Below are positions 29,271 to 38,642 of a stretch of 64,000 bases of DNA, piece after piece. Numbering within the stretch: position 1 is the first letter of the stretch; the number at the start of each line of letters is the position of its first letter. Both the position numbers and the translations under genes were made by a program. Source of the stretch: Catenuloplanes niger. Its GTDB lineage: Bacteria > Actinomycetota > Actinomycetes > Mycobacteriales > Micromonosporaceae. Location: NCBI RefSeq assembly GCF_031458255.1, contig NZ_JAVDYC010000001.1, forward strand, positions 5,899,001-5,963,000. Direction: 5' to 3'. The notes under the pieces are model-generated. The model was not told the origin of the DNA. It saw nothing but the letters and a program-made list of their open reading frames with translations, and did not search any database.

Positions 29271-30185
29271 CTATGCGCCGGTGGCGCCGCCTCCGCCGCC
29301 CATGCCGGCCGGCATCGCGACGTTCTGTGCGGCCGTGTGCACCGGGTTGACCGCGTTACGCGGGACCCGGATGCCGCGGCGGCGGGTGCGGCGCTCGATG
29401 AAGCCCGCGAGCGAGGTGAGGAGGAAGTTGATGAAGATGTAGATGGCGGCGGCCACGAGGGCGGCGGCGACGATGTTGGCGCGGTTGGCGCCGAGGTCGT
29501 TGACGCCACGCTGCATTAGTTCGGGGAACGCCACGATGTAACCGAGCGCGGTGTCCTTCACCAGGACGACGAGCTGGCTGACGATCACCGGGAGCATCGC
29601 GCGGGCGGCCTGCGGGATCAGGATGTACCGCATGACCTGGTTCTTGCGCATGCCGATGCCGTACGCGGCCTCGCCCTGGCCGGCCGGCACCGAGCGGACG
29701 CCGGCCCGGAACGCCTCCGCGAGCACGGAGCCGTTGTAGAGCGTGAGGCCGATGACCACGGCCCAGAACGCCGGGACCGGGACACCGCCGTTGATGTACG
29801 GCAGGCCGAAGAACAGGAAGAAGATCATCATCAGCAGCGGTACGGCCCGGAAGAACTCGACGACCGCGCCGGCCGGCAGCCGGATCCACCAGTGGTCGGA
29901 GAGCCGCCCGACCGCGAAGATGAGACCGAACGTCAGCGACAGCACCATCGCGACCAGTGCGGCACTGAGCGTCTGCTGCAGGCCCGGGATGATGAAGTTG
30001 ACCCAGGTGTTCGCCTCGAGGAACGGCTTCCAGAGCTCGGCCGCCCACTGGTTCTTCTCGTCGAACTTGAGGTAGATCCAGTACAGCAGGGCCAGCAGCC
30101 CGGCGCCGAAGACGACCGTGAGGACCAGGTTGCGGATCTTGGCGCGGGGGCCCGGGTGGTCGTAGAGGACCGCGTCGGTACTCAT
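29271..30185 (-). CDS. gluD: Glutamate-type ABC transporter permease (GluD)
   Basis: A 304-aa HisM/GlnP-class permease with a leading TM (about 18-40) and a five-TM permease core at about 65-285. The ABC-ATPase contact loop is EAFRAGVRSVPAGQGEAAYGIGMRKNQVMRYILIPQA. An Ala/Gly/Met tail (MPAGMGGGGGATGA) ends the protein. Start ATG lies 1 nt past the gluC stop. Fourth gene of the gluABCD operon. Confidence 0.92.
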   Translation of the reverse strand: MSTDAVLYDHPGPRAKIRNLVLTVVFGAGLLALLYWIYLKFDEKNQWAAELWKPFLEANTWVNFIIPGLQQTLSAALVAMVLSLTFGLIFAVGRLSDHWWIRLPAGAVVEFFRAVPLLMMIFFLFFGLPYINGGVPVPAFWAVVIGLTLYNGSVLAEAFRAGVRSVPAGQGEAAYGIGMRKNQVMRYILIPQAARAMLPVIVSQLVVLVKDTALGYIVAFPELMQRGVNDLGANRANIVAAALVAAAIYIFINFLLTSLAGFIERRTRRRGIRVPRNAVNPVHTAAQNVAMPAGMGGGGGATGA

Positions 30186-30186
30186 G

Positions 30187-30861
30187 TCAGCGCTTCACCG
30201 CCAGTCGGTTCGCCAGCCAGCCGAAGAGGTAGCCGGTAGGGATCAGGACCGCCGCGAACGTACCGGCGAAGATCAGGAAGATCAGGATGGTCTGGCTGCC
30301 GTAGTCGTTGATCAGCGTCTTCATCGCGTTCGACGACTCGGCGAGGCCGATCGTGCCGACGATCGTGGAGTTCTTCGCGAGCGCGATGAAGATGCTGCCC
30401 AGCGGCGCGATCACGGCGCGGCCGGCCTGCGGCAGCACGATCATGCGCAGCACCTGGAAGAACGACAGTCCGATCGCGCGGGCCGCCTCGGCCTGGCCGG
30501 CCGGCACCGTGTTGATGCCGGAGCGGATCGCCTCGCAGACGAACGCGGCCGTGTAGACGGAGAGGCCGACCACGCCCAGCCAGAAGTTGTTGAGGTCGAT
30601 CTCCTCGGCGAGCGACAGGCCCAGCGTGGAGAACAGACCGAAGTAACAGAAGAAGATGATCAGGGTCAGCGGGGTGTTGCGGAAGATGTTGACCCAGGCG
30701 GCACCGAAGCCGCGCAGCACCGGGATGGGGGAGACCCTGAAACCGGCCAGGATCACGCCGAGCACGAGTGCGCCGAGCGCACCGGCGCCGGTAAGACGCA
30801 GGATCCAGCTGAAACCGGTGAGATAGAGGTCCAGATTGTCGGGATCGCTCAGAAGATCCAT
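30187..30861 (-). CDS. gluC: Glutamate-type ABC transporter permease (GluC)
   Basis: A 224-aa HisM/GlnP-class permease with five hydrophobic segments. The conserved EAA-type loop is EAIRSGINTVPAGQAEAARAIGLSFFQVLRMIVLPQA. FRNTPLTLIIFF is typical of polar amino-acid importers. Pairs with GluD as the membrane heterodimer. The 75-nt gap to gluB may carry a processing site for differential expression of the binding protein; none is evident. Confidence 0.92.
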   Translation of the reverse strand: MDLLSDPDNLDLYLTGFSWILRLTGAGALGALVLGVILAGFRVSPIPVLRGFGAAWVNIFRNTPLTLIIFFCYFGLFSTLGLSLAEEIDLNNFWLGVVGLSVYTAAFVCEAIRSGINTVPAGQAEAARAIGLSFFQVLRMIVLPQAGRAVIAPLGSIFIALAKNSTIVGTIGLAESSNAMKTLINDYGSQTILIFLIFAGTFAAVLIPTGYLFGWLANRLAVKR

Positions 30862-30936
30862 GACTCGCTTCCTAGCCGGGGTACGACGCGGGGCCGGCCA
30901 GGAAGAGGGCCGGCCCCGCGGATGGTGTGCGGATTG

Positions 30937-31800
30937 TCAGGCAGGGCAGTTGGACATCTTGGAGGCGTCGAAGGTCGGCGCGGGCGTGCCACCCTTGCCG
31001 AGCGTCGCGTCCCACGCGGCCTTGTAGGTGCCGTCGTCCACCGCGGCCTTGAGGATCTCGTTGATCTTGGTGCAGCCCGCGGTGTCGGTCTTCTTCAGGC
31101 CGATGCCGTACGGCTCCTCGCTGAACGGCTCGCCGACGACCTTGAACTTGCCCGCGTACTCCGCCTGCGCCGCGTAGCCGGCGAGGATGATGTCGTCCGT
31201 GGTGACCGCGTCCACCTGGCCACCGCCGAGCGCCGTCACGCACTTGGAGTACGAGTCGAACTCCTGCAGCGCGACCTTCGGGTACTCCTCCTTGATCCGC
31301 TTGGCCGGCGTGGAGCCCGCGACCGAGCAGACCTTCTTGCCGTCCAGGGCCGCCGGCCCGGTGATCGTGGAGTCGGTCGTGACCAGCAGGTCCTGGCCGG
31401 CCACGTAGTACGGCCCGGCGAACGCGACCTTCTTCTTCCGGTCGTCGTTGATCGTGTAGGTGGCGATCACGAGGTCGACCTGGCCCTGCTCGATGAACGG
31501 CTCACGGTTCGCGGAGACCGTCGTCTTCCACTCGACCTTCGCCGGGTCCAGGCCGAGGCCCTTCGCGACGATCTTGCCGATCTCGATGTCGAAGCCCTCG
31601 TACGTGGTGCCCGTCTGCAGGCCCAGGCCCGGCTGGTCGGACTTGACGCCGATGATCAGCTTGCCGGCCGCAGCCTTGCCGATCACGCCGTCGCCGGAGC
31701 CCCCGCCGCCGCTGCCGGCGTCGTCCCCGCCACCGCAGGCGGCGACGGACAGGGCCATGACCGCGGCCGTGGCGACCGCCGCCATCCGCGAAACACGCAT
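30937..31800 (-). CDS. gluB: Glutamate-binding lipoprotein (GluB)
   Basis: A 287-aa type 3 solute-binding protein. The lipoprotein signal peptide MRVSRMAAVATAAVMALSVAAC has its lipobox Cys at 22. A Gly/Ser linker follows, then the SBP_bac_3 domain (GKLIIGVKSDQPGLG; YEGFDIEIGKIVAKGLG; QVDLVIATYTINDDRKKKVAFAGPYY; SKCVTALGGGQVDAVTTDDIILAGYA). Excellent AAAGGAG ribosome site 7 nt before ATG. Glutamate as ligand is inferred from operon architecture. Confidence 0.92.
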   Translation of the reverse strand: MRVSRMAAVATAAVMALSVAACGGGDDAGSGGGGSGDGVIGKAAAGKLIIGVKSDQPGLGLQTGTTYEGFDIEIGKIVAKGLGLDPAKVEWKTTVSANREPFIEQGQVDLVIATYTINDDRKKKVAFAGPYYVAGQDLLVTTDSTITGPAALDGKKVCSVAGSTPAKRIKEEYPKVALQEFDSYSKCVTALGGGQVDAVTTDDIILAGYAAQAEYAGKFKVVGEPFSEEPYGIGLKKTDTAGCTKINEILKAAVDDGTYKAAWDATLGKGGTPAPTFDASKMSNCPA

Positions 31801-31871
31801 CTGATTCTCCTTTGTGGTTGCGGACGTGCCGGGTGACGGCGCCTCCGCAGTGGACGTACGGTGAACGATTC

Positions 31872-32627
31872 TCAGTGGGTCAGGATCTTCGAGAGGAAGT
31901 CCTTGGCGCGGTCGCTCGTCGGGTTCGCGAAGAACTCGGTCGGCGCGGCCTGCTCGACCAGCTGGCCGTCCGCCATGAACACGACCCGGTTCGCCGCGTG
32001 CCGGGCGAAACCCATCTCGTGGGTGACCACGACCATGGTCATGCCCTCCTTGGCGAGCGACGTCATCACGTCCAGCACCTCGCCGACCATCTCCGGGTCC
32101 AGCGCGCTGGTCGGCTCGTCGAAGAGCATCGCCTTCGGGCGCATGGCCAGCGCCCGGGCGATCGCGGCCCGCTGCTGCTGACCGCCGGAGAGCATCGCCG
32201 GGTACTTGTCCGCCTGGTTCGCGATGCCGACGCGGTCGAGCAGCGCCATCGCGCGCTCCTTCGCCTCCGCCGGCTTCTCCTTGCGGACCTTGATCGGCCC
32301 GAGGGTCACGTTCTCCAGGATCGTCTTGTGTGCGAAGAGGTTGAACGACTGGAACACCATGCCCACGTCGCTGCGGAGCCGGGCCAGCGCCCGCCCCTCC
32401 GCCGGGAGCGGCTGCCCGTCGAACGTGATGGTGCCACCGCTGATCGGCTCCAGCCGGTTGATCGAGCGGCACAGCGTCGACTTGCCGGAGCCCGACGGGC
32501 CGATCACCACGACCACCTCGCCCCGGTCGATCGAGAGGCTGACGTCTCGCAACACGTGCAAGGGCCCGAAGTGCTTGTTCACCCGGTCCAGCACGATGAG
32601 CGGCTCGCCCTCTGCCACGCTTGTCAC
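31872..32627 (-). CDS. gluA: Glutamate-type ABC transporter ATPase (GluA)
   Basis: A 251-aa ABC ATPase of the polar amino-acid class: Walker [11 protein letters not shown]-loop [18 protein letters not shown], signature [15 protein letters not shown], Walker [16 protein letters not shown] and H-loop [15 protein letters not shown] start with CGAGGGGGACG upstream. First gene of gluABCD, read away from miaB. Confidence 0.95.
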   Translation of the reverse strand: MTSVAEGEPLIVLDRVNKHFGPLHVLRDVSLSIDRGEVVVVIGPSGSGKSTLCRSINRLEPISGGTITFDGQPLPAEGRALARLRSDVGMVFQSFNLFAHKTILENVTLGPIKVRKEKPAEAKERAMALLDRVGIANQADKYPAMLSGGQQQRAAIARALAMRPKAMLFDEPTSALDPEMVGEVLDVMTSLAKEGMTMVVVTHEMGFARHAANRVVFMADGQLVEQAAPTEFFANPTSDRAKDFLSKILTH

Positions 32628-32834
32628 CGTCCCCCTCGTACCTCTGATCGCTTCTGACCTGTGGGCAAAACCTTAAGGGTGCCCTTGTGTCAGGAAGCAG
32701 CCTTGTTGGTCACGGAGAGGCAACACTTGACCGCATCTCCGCGGAAGCGGCACCGATCGTAGCCACCCTCCGCACACGGCGAGGGCGGGCCGGATTCACC
32801 GGCCGGAGGGTTCGCCGGATACGCTGGTCATGCC

Positions 32835-34340
32835 ATGACTACCGCAGCCCTTCCCGCGCCGTCCGAGGCCCGCACCTACGAGGTGCGCACCTACGGCTGC
32901 CAGATGAACGTGCACGACTCCGAGCGCATATCCGGCCTGCTCGAGGCGGCCGGTTACGTGCGCGCACCGCAGGACGGCGACCCGGACGTGGTCGTCTTCA
33001 ACACCTGCGCCGTCCGGGAGAACGCGGACAACCGCCTCTACGGAAACCTCGGCCACCTCCGCCCGGTCAAGGACTCACGCCCCGGCATGCAGATCGCGGT
33101 CGGCGGCTGCCTGGCGCAGAAGGACCGCGGCGACATCGTGGCGAAGGCGCCCTGGGTCGACGTCGTGTTCGGCACGCACAACATCGGCTCGCTGCCCGCG
33201 CTGCTGGAGCGCGCCCGGCACAACGCCGACGCCGAGGTGGAGATCCTGGAGTCGCTGGAGGTCTTCCCCTCCACGCTGCCGACCCGCCGCGAGTCGACGT
33301 ACGCCGGCTGGGTCTCGATCTCGGTGGGCTGCAACAACACCTGCACGTTCTGCATCGTGCCGTCGCTGCGCGGCAAGGAGAAGGACCGCCGCCCCGGCGA
33401 CGTGCTCTCCGAGGTGCGCGCGCTGGTCGCGGAGGGCGTGCTGGAGGTGACGCTGCTCGGGCAGAACGTCAACTCCTACGGCGTCGAGTTCGGCGACCGC
33501 TACGCGTTCGGCAAGCTGCTGCGCGCGACCGGTGAGATCGAGGGCCTGGAGCGGGTCCGGTTCACCAGCCCGCACCCGAAGGACTTCACCGACGACGTGA
33601 TCGCCGCGATGGCCGAGACGCCGAACGTGTGCCACTCGCTGCACATGCCGCTGCAGTCCGGCTCCGACAGCATGCTCAAGGCGATGCGCCGCTCGTACCG
33701 GCAGGAGCGCTACCTCGGCATCATCGAGAAGGTGCGCGCCGCGATGCCGGACGCCGCGATCACCACGGACATCATCGTCGGCTTCCCCGGCGAGACCGAG
33801 GCCGACTTCCAGTCCACGCTGGACGTGGTCCGCGAGGCCCGGTTCTCCAGCGCGTTCACGTTCCAGTACTCCAAGCGCCCCGGCACCCCCGCCGCCACCA
33901 TGGACTCCCAGGTGCCGAAAGAGGTGGTCAAGGAGCGCTACGGCCGCCTGATGGAGGTCGTCGAGGAGATCACCTGGGCGGAGAACCGGCGCCAGGTCGG
34001 CCGCGAGGTCGAGCTGCTGGTCGCGGTCGGCGAGGGCCGCAAGGACGAGCGCACCGGCCGGATGTCCGGCCGCGCCCGCGACGGCCGCCTGGTCCACTTC
34101 AACACCGGCGACCTCGGCGCCGCGATCCGCCCCGGCGACATCGTGCACACCGAGATCACCTACGCCGCGCCGCACCACCTCAACGCGGACGGCGCGCCGA
34201 TCAGCCACCGCACCACCCGCGCGGGCGACGCCTGGGCCGCCGGCCGCACCCCGCGCACACCCGGCGTCAACCTCGGCCTCCCGACGATCGGCGTCCCGGC
34301 GCCGCTCCCGGTCCAGGCCTCCGCCTGCCAAACCCATTAA
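32835..34340 (+). CDS. miaB: tRNA-2-methylthio-N6-dimethylallyladenosine synthase MiaB
   Basis: A 501-aa radical-SAM methylthiotransferase that finishes A37 modification begun by MiaA. The UPF0004 domain has Cys22, Cys58 and Cys92 for one 4Fe-4S cluster. The radical-SAM motif C166-NNT-C170-TF-C173 binds the second. PLQSGSD and [16 protein letters not shown] are further family blocks, and a TRAM domain lies near 390-450. The last 50 residues are a Pro-rich tail. The ATG gives a normal MiaB N-terminus ([16 protein letters not shown]). Confidence 0.95.
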   Translation: MTTAALPAPSEARTYEVRTYGCQMNVHDSERISGLLEAAGYVRAPQDGDPDVVVFNTCAVRENADNRLYGNLGHLRPVKDSRPGMQIAVGGCLAQKDRGDIVAKAPWVDVVFGTHNIGSLPALLERARHNADAEVEILESLEVFPSTLPTRRESTYAGWVSISVGCNNTCTFCIVPSLRGKEKDRRPGDVLSEVRALVAEGVLEVTLLGQNVNSYGVEFGDRYAFGKLLRATGEIEGLERVRFTSPHPKDFTDDVIAAMAETPNVCHSLHMPLQSGSDSMLKAMRRSYRQERYLGIIEKVRAAMPDAAITTDIIVGFPGETEADFQSTLDVVREARFSSAFTFQYSKRPGTPAATMDSQVPKEVVKERYGRLMEVVEEITWAENRRQVGREVELLVAVGEGRKDERTGRMSGRARDGRLVHFNTGDLGAAIRPGDIVHTEITYAAPHHLNADGAPISHRTTRAGDAWAAGRTPRTPGVNLGLPTIGVPAPLPVQASACQTH

Positions 34341-34342
34341 CG

Positions 34343-34430
34343 GCTGATATACCCGCTTCCGGCCGATCCGGTCCCGCACGCTCCCGCGGGCACCGGTCGT
34401 CGCCTGCGCTCCTCCCTGCGGGAACCGTGG
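34343..34430 (+). repeat. 3'-end element, copy D (immediately after miaB)
   Basis: Begins 2 nt after the miaB stop: GGCTGATATACCCGCTTCCG, then CGCTCCCGCGGGCACCGGTC, GTCGCCTGCGCTCCTCCCTG. Same strand as miaB. It belongs to the CGCTCCTCCCTGC subtype with copy B. Confidence 0.85.
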
Positions 34431-34951
34431 CCGCAAGACCACAACGCCGGCGCGAGCCCCGCTCACGCGGGGCTCGCCCCGCTCAGCCGACCACGCACGC
34501 CGGGCTTCCGGAGCCGCCCGGTTCCGGGACTGCCCGATCTTCGGGGCGGCCTAGTCGCCGGCCGCCCAGTCACCGGCCGCCTGGTCGCCGGAACCGTCCA
34601 GTCGCCGGGCTGCCCAATCTCCGGAGCCGTCCAGTCCTCGGGCCGCCGGTCGTCGGGCCGCCGGTCGTCGGGCCGCCGGTCGTCGGGCCGCCGGTCGTCG
34701 GGCCGCCGGTCGTCGGGCCGCCGGTCGTCGGGCCGCCGGTCGTCGGGCCGCTGGTCGGCTTGGTCGCCGGGCCGCCGGTCGTCGGGTCGCTGGTCGCCGG
34801 GCCGCCGGTCGGCTGGTCGTCGGACCGGATGGTCGCCGGACCGGATGGTCGCGGAGGCCGTTGCCGGCGCGGCGCAGGGTGGACGGGAGCGGGGCGAAAT
34901 TTCGGCTTATGGCGCCATCGGGTGCGCCGGGGCCGTGGACGGGCCATGAAA
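34431..34951. other. Repeat-filled intergenic gap between miaB and DUF349
   Basis: No gene seen. Apart from the 15-bp array it consists of GTCGCCGGGCCGCCGGTCG-like variants that look like decayed copies of the same unit. Confidence 0.6.
34636..34758. repeat. 15-bp tandem repeat, 8 copies
   Basis: CGGGCCGCCGGTCGT repeats head-to-tail from 34639 with no variation until the eighth copy at 34744. A perfect microsatellite-like array with no spacers. Strand-slippage is the obvious origin. Confidence 0.95.
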
Positions 34952-34995
34952 ACGCCTTCGGGGGTGCGCCGCGCACGGCGTACCCCCGAAGGCGG
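34952..34995 (-). terminator. Strong intrinsic terminator of the DUF349 gene
   Basis: A 13-bp perfect stem (CGCCTTCGGGGGT / ACCCCCGAAGGCG) continues into a 6-bp inner stem closed by a CGCA tetraloop. On the minus strand it is followed by TTTTC. It lies 13 nt past the DUF349 stop. Confidence 0.9.
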
Positions 34996-35007
34996 TTGAT
35001 CTGGCTG

Positions 35008-36216
35008 TCAGCCGGCCTGCTCGGCGAGCTTGAGGAACTGCTGCTTGCTCTCCAGCGCCTTCTCCGCCTCACGGATGCGCTTGGCGTCACCGGCGGCCTT
35101 CGCCCGCTCCAGGCGCTGCTCGGCCTCGGCGACCTGGTCGCGCATCTGGGCGAGCAGCGGGTTGGCGGACGGCTCGGTGCGGCGCCACGCGGAGTCCATC
35201 GCCTGGCGGAGCTTGTCCTCGATCGCGCGCATGCGGCGGTCGAGACTCGCCATGTTCTCCCGGGGGACGCGGCCGATGTCGTGCCACTGGCCCTGGATCT
35301 CGCGAAGCTTGTTCTGCGCGCCCTTCGGGTCGGCGTCGACGTCGACCGCCTCGGCCTCGGCCAGCAGCGCCTGCTTGCGCTCCAGGTTGCCCTTGAGCTC
35401 GGCGTCGCGGGCGGAGAAGACCTCGCTCCGGCGCGAGAAGAACGCGTCCTGCGCGGCCCGGAACCGGTCCCACAGCCGCTGCTCCGCCTCCTTCGAGGCG
35501 CGGGGTGCGGCCTTCCACTGGGTCATCAGGTCCTTCAGCCGGGCGGCGGTGTCGGCCCAGTCCTCCGACGAGGAGAGCGCCTCCGCCTCCTTGACCAGGT
35601 CCTCCTTCGCGCCCTGGGCCTGCTTGCGCTGGCCGTCGAGCGTCGCGAAGTGCGCGCCACGGCGGCGGGTGAACCCGTCCCGCGCGGCCGCGAACCGCTT
35701 CCACAGCTCACCGTCGGTCTTCTTGTCGATCCCGCGAATGGTCTTCCACTCGTCGAGGATCTCCTTGAGGCGGTCACCCGCGGCCTTCCACCCGGTCGAC
35801 TCGGCGGCGATCTTCTCCGCCTCCTCGACCAGCGCGACCTTGCGGGCCTGCGCCTCGGTCCGGGCGGTCTCCTTCGCGGCCTTGGCCGCGGCCGCGCTCT
35901 CCTCGGCCTGCGCGGTCAGCCGGTCGAGGCGGGCCGCGAGCCCGTCGACGTCGCCGACCACGTGCGCCTCGGCCAGCTCGGCCCGCAGCCGCTTCACGCT
36001 GGCCAGCGAGTGTGCCGCGTCGGCCGCACCGGACTTCAGCCGCGCCTCGATGAGGTCGACCTCGGTAACCTTGTCCGCAAAGCGGCGCGCGAAGTGGGCG
36101 AGGCCCTCCTCGGGCGTTCCCGCCTGCCAGGACCCGACCACGCGCTCGCCATCGGCGGTCTTGCAGTAGACCGTGCCGTCGGCGTCCACCCGACCGTAGG
36201 CGGTCCAGTCGCTCAT
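35008..36216 (-). CDS. DUF349 repeat protein
   Basis: A 402-aa all-helical, highly charged protein. An N-terminal beta segment (WTAYGRVDADGTVYCKTADGERVVGSWQAG) is followed by repeats of the DUF349 type, each with a W-K or W-x-x-I/A-G/P core (LKEILDEWKTIRGIDKKTDGELWKRFAAARDGF; LKDLMTQWKAAPRASKEAEQRLWDRFRAAQDAF; LREIQGQWHDIGRVPRENM). Function is not established; members are cytoplasmic and conserved across actinobacteria, and often adjacent to miaB/miaA as here. Long coiled coil from 90 to 130 and 350 to 400. Confidence 0.9.
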   Translation of the reverse strand: MSDWTAYGRVDADGTVYCKTADGERVVGSWQAGTPEEGLAHFARRFADKVTEVDLIEARLKSGAADAAHSLASVKRLRAELAEAHVVGDVDGLAARLDRLTAQAEESAAAAKAAKETARTEAQARKVALVEEAEKIAAESTGWKAAGDRLKEILDEWKTIRGIDKKTDGELWKRFAAARDGFTRRRGAHFATLDGQRKQAQGAKEDLVKEAEALSSSEDWADTAARLKDLMTQWKAAPRASKEAEQRLWDRFRAAQDAFFSRRSEVFSARDAELKGNLERKQALLAEAEAVDVDADPKGAQNKLREIQGQWHDIGRVPRENMASLDRRMRAIEDKLRQAMDSAWRRTEPSANPLLAQMRDQVAEAEQRLERAKAAGDAKRIREAEKALESKQQFLKLAEQAG

Positions 36217-36426
36217 CTGCCCATCCTCGTTCTTCCCGGCGCCGGAGGGAAAGCCAGTTTTCCTCCGGTCACCGCCACCGCGCAGTAGGTTGCCTATGAA
36301 CTTCTCCCGGCATTGTCACAGGTTCGCCCCCGTGTCCGTCGAGTGCCTGTTGACGACCGTGACCATACGGTGTTCTAGGTCGGCCGTGCGGCGGTTCCGC
36401 ACGCCCGTGCAGTTACCGTAGGTCGC

Positions 36427-37380
36427 GTGTCGTCACCCCCCGCATCCAGGGTCTTCCCCCGCAAGGGTCGTGTCGTGGCCGTGCTCGGCCCGACCGCGAC
36501 CGGAAAGTCGGATCTCAGCATCGCGCTGGCCGAGGCGCTCGGGGGAGAGGTGGTAAACGCCGACTCCATGCAGCTCTACCGGGGCATGGACATCGGCACG
36601 GCCAAGCTCACCGTGGCCGAGCGGCGCGGCGTGCCGCACCACGTGCTGGACATCTGGGACGTCGCCCAGCCCGCCGCGGTCGCCGAGTATCAGGCGCTCG
36701 CCCGCGCCGCGATCGACGACGTCCTGGCCCGCGGCCGGGTGCCGCTGCTGGTCGGCGGCTCCGGCCTCTACGTCCAGGCGGTTCTGGAGGAATTCGCCTT
36801 TCCGGGTACGTCGCCGGAACTGCGCGCGTCGCTGGAGGCGGAGCTGGCCGAGGTCGGGCCCGCGTCCCTGCACGACCGGCTGCGTGGGCTCGACCCGGTG
36901 GCGGCCGACGCGATCCTGCCCAGCAACGGCCGCCGGATAGTCCGGGCGCTGGAGGTCATCGCGCTGACCGGGAAGCCGTTCACCGCCTCGCTGCCCGACT
37001 CGCCCCGGCCGTACTACGACAGCGTGCGGATCGGCGTGGACCGGGACACCGCGGAACTCGACGCGCGGATCGCCCGCCGGGTGGACCTGATGTGGGAGCG
37101 GGGCCTGGTCGCCGAGGTCGCCGCGCTGCTGCCGGACGGCCTGCGCGAGGGCCGGACCGCGGGCCGCGCGCTCGGCTACCAGCAGGCGATCGACCAGCTC
37201 GACGGCGTCTGCACGGAGGCCGTGGCGCGGGAGCGGACCACGGCCGCGACCCGCCGGTTCGTCCGCCGGCAGCGCTCCTGGTTCCGCCGGGACGCGTCCG
37301 TGCACTGGCTGGACGGCGGGTCGGCCGATCTCGTGGATTCCGCGCTGCGGTTGGTGGATGTCCCGGTGGGTGCGGAATGA
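36427..37380 (+). CDS. miaA: tRNA dimethylallyltransferase MiaA
   Basis: A 317-aa enzyme that adds the isopentenyl group to A37 of tRNAs reading U-starting codons. P-loop GPTATGKS at 21-28. Also NADSMQLYRGMDIGTAK, HHVLDIWD, LVGGSGLYVQAV, RRIVRALEV and the C-terminal RQRSWFRRD. GTG start. Only 7 nt separate it from dapF. It supplies the substrate for MiaB. Confidence 0.95.
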   Translation: MSSPPASRVFPRKGRVVAVLGPTATGKSDLSIALAEALGGEVVNADSMQLYRGMDIGTAKLTVAERRGVPHHVLDIWDVAQPAAVAEYQALARAAIDDVLARGRVPLLVGGSGLYVQAVLEEFAFPGTSPELRASLEAELAEVGPASLHDRLRGLDPVAADAILPSNGRRIVRALEVIALTGKPFTASLPDSPRPYYDSVRIGVDRDTAELDARIARRVDLMWERGLVAEVAALLPDGLREGRTAGRALGYQQAIDQLDGVCTEAVARERTTAATRRFVRRQRSWFRRDASVHWLDGGSADLVDSALRLVDVPVGAE

Positions 37381-37387
37381 TGGTCCG

Positions 37388-38233
37388 GTGCAGTTCACCA
37401 AGGGCCACGGCGCCGGCAACGACTTCGTCATCCTCGAGGACCCGGACGGGCAGCTCCCGCTGACGCCGTCGCTGGTCGCGGCGCTCTGCGACCGGCACCG
37501 GGGCATCGGCGGCGACGGCGTGCTCCGGGTGGTCCGGACCGCGAAGCACCCGGAGGCGGTGGACCACGCGACCGACGCGGAGTGGTTCATGGACTACTGG
37601 AACGCGGACGGCTCGATCGCCGAGATGTGCGGCAACGGCGTGCGCGTCTTCGCCCGCTACCTGGCCACCTCCCGGCTGGTCGAGGGCGCGTCGTTCCCGA
37701 TCCTCACCCGCGCCGGGCTGGTCCGCGCCGCGATCGACGGCGACACCATCGCGGTGGACATGCCCACTCCGCGCCTCGGCGCCGCCGGTGCGGCCACGAT
37801 CGTGCCGCTGACGTTCCCCGGCACCGCGGTCGACGTCGGCAACCCGCACCTGGTCAGCGTGCTGCCGGACGGCGTCGGCCTGGACTCGCTGGACCTCACC
37901 CGGCCGCCCGGCTTCGACCCGGCGCTCTTCCCGGCCGGCGTCAACGTCGAGTTCGTGACGCCGGAGCCGCCGCTCGACGGCTTCGACCTGCACGTGCGCA
38001 TGCGCGTCTACGAGCGCGGCTCCGGCGAGACGCTGGCCTGCGGCTCCGGCGCGCTGGCGGTCGCGGCGGTCGCACTGCACGGCGCCGGCCTGGAGACCGG
38101 CACGGTCGCGGTCGAGCTGCTCGGCGGCCGCCTGACCGCCACCCGCACCGACGCGGGCTGGACGCTGGCGGGCCCGGCCGTCCTGGTCGCGACCGGCGAG
38201 GTCGACCCGCACGCGCTCACCCCGCTCGCCTGA
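37388..38233 (+). CDS. dapF: Diaminopimelate epimerase
   Basis: A 281-aa PLP-independent racemase converting LL- to meso-diaminopimelate for peptidoglycan and lysine. The two catalytic cysteines are Cys81 in EMCGNGVRVFA and Cys218 in ETLACGSGALA. The GTG at 37388 gives the family N-terminus VQFTKGHGAGNDFV; a longer frame from 37358 would overlap miaA by 23 nt and is not favoured. Confidence 0.95.
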   Translation: MQFTKGHGAGNDFVILEDPDGQLPLTPSLVAALCDRHRGIGGDGVLRVVRTAKHPEAVDHATDAEWFMDYWNADGSIAEMCGNGVRVFARYLATSRLVEGASFPILTRAGLVRAAIDGDTIAVDMPTPRLGAAGAATIVPLTFPGTAVDVGNPHLVSVLPDGVGLDSLDLTRPPGFDPALFPAGVNVEFVTPEPPLDGFDLHVRMRVYERGSGETLACGSGALAVAAVALHGAGLETGTVAVELLGGRLTATRTDAGWTLAGPAVLVATGEVDPHALTPLA

Positions 38234-38642
38234 GTCGACGCGATCAGGGCCGGCTCGCCGGGGCCGCGTTGCGCGGGGCTGGCCCGCTGGGCGCCGGGTC
38301 GTGCGGGGCTGGCCGGCTGGGCGCCGGCCTGCGCGGGGTTGGCTTGCCGGCGCCGGCGTGAGCCGGGGTGGCTTGCCGGGCGCGGACCGGCCTGCTGCTG
38401 GGGGTGAACCCGGCCCGGACCCGCGCGCAGACCGCCGCCGTGCTCGCCGAGATCACCGCCCGTGACCTCGCGCCGCGGGCGCTGCCGCAGAGCTTCGGCG
38501 AGAACGTGCTCCGCGACGCCCGTGACCTGGCCCCGGCCGCGCTCCGGCTCGGCCCCCGCCCGGGCGGCACGAGCGTCGAACCCGGGCGGCACGAGCGTCG
38601 AACCCGGGCGGCCACCGCCCGGCAGCCGGCCGGCGGGCCGCC
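38234..38642. other. Gap between dapF and the AraC gene, with a coding-like remnant
   Basis: The first 130 bp are GGCTGGC/GCGCCGG repeats. From about 38390 to 38560 a plus-strand frame reads TGLLLGVNPARTRAQTAAVL and continues as a plausible helical segment (ITARDLAPRALPQSFGENVLRDARDLAP), but it has no proper start and runs into Arg-rich repeat sequence. It may be the relic of a gene; not identified. Confidence 0.45.

Noticed and set aside
34636-34758. Possible CRISPR array
   Set aside because: Units are 15 bp, head-to-tail with no spacers, and no cas genes are nearby. The 46-bp repeat at 26198 was rejected for the same reason.
38008-38640. Minus-strand frame extending the AraC gene across dapF
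   Set aside because: Antisense to dapF and composed of repeats; the AraC HTH ends cleanly at 38643.
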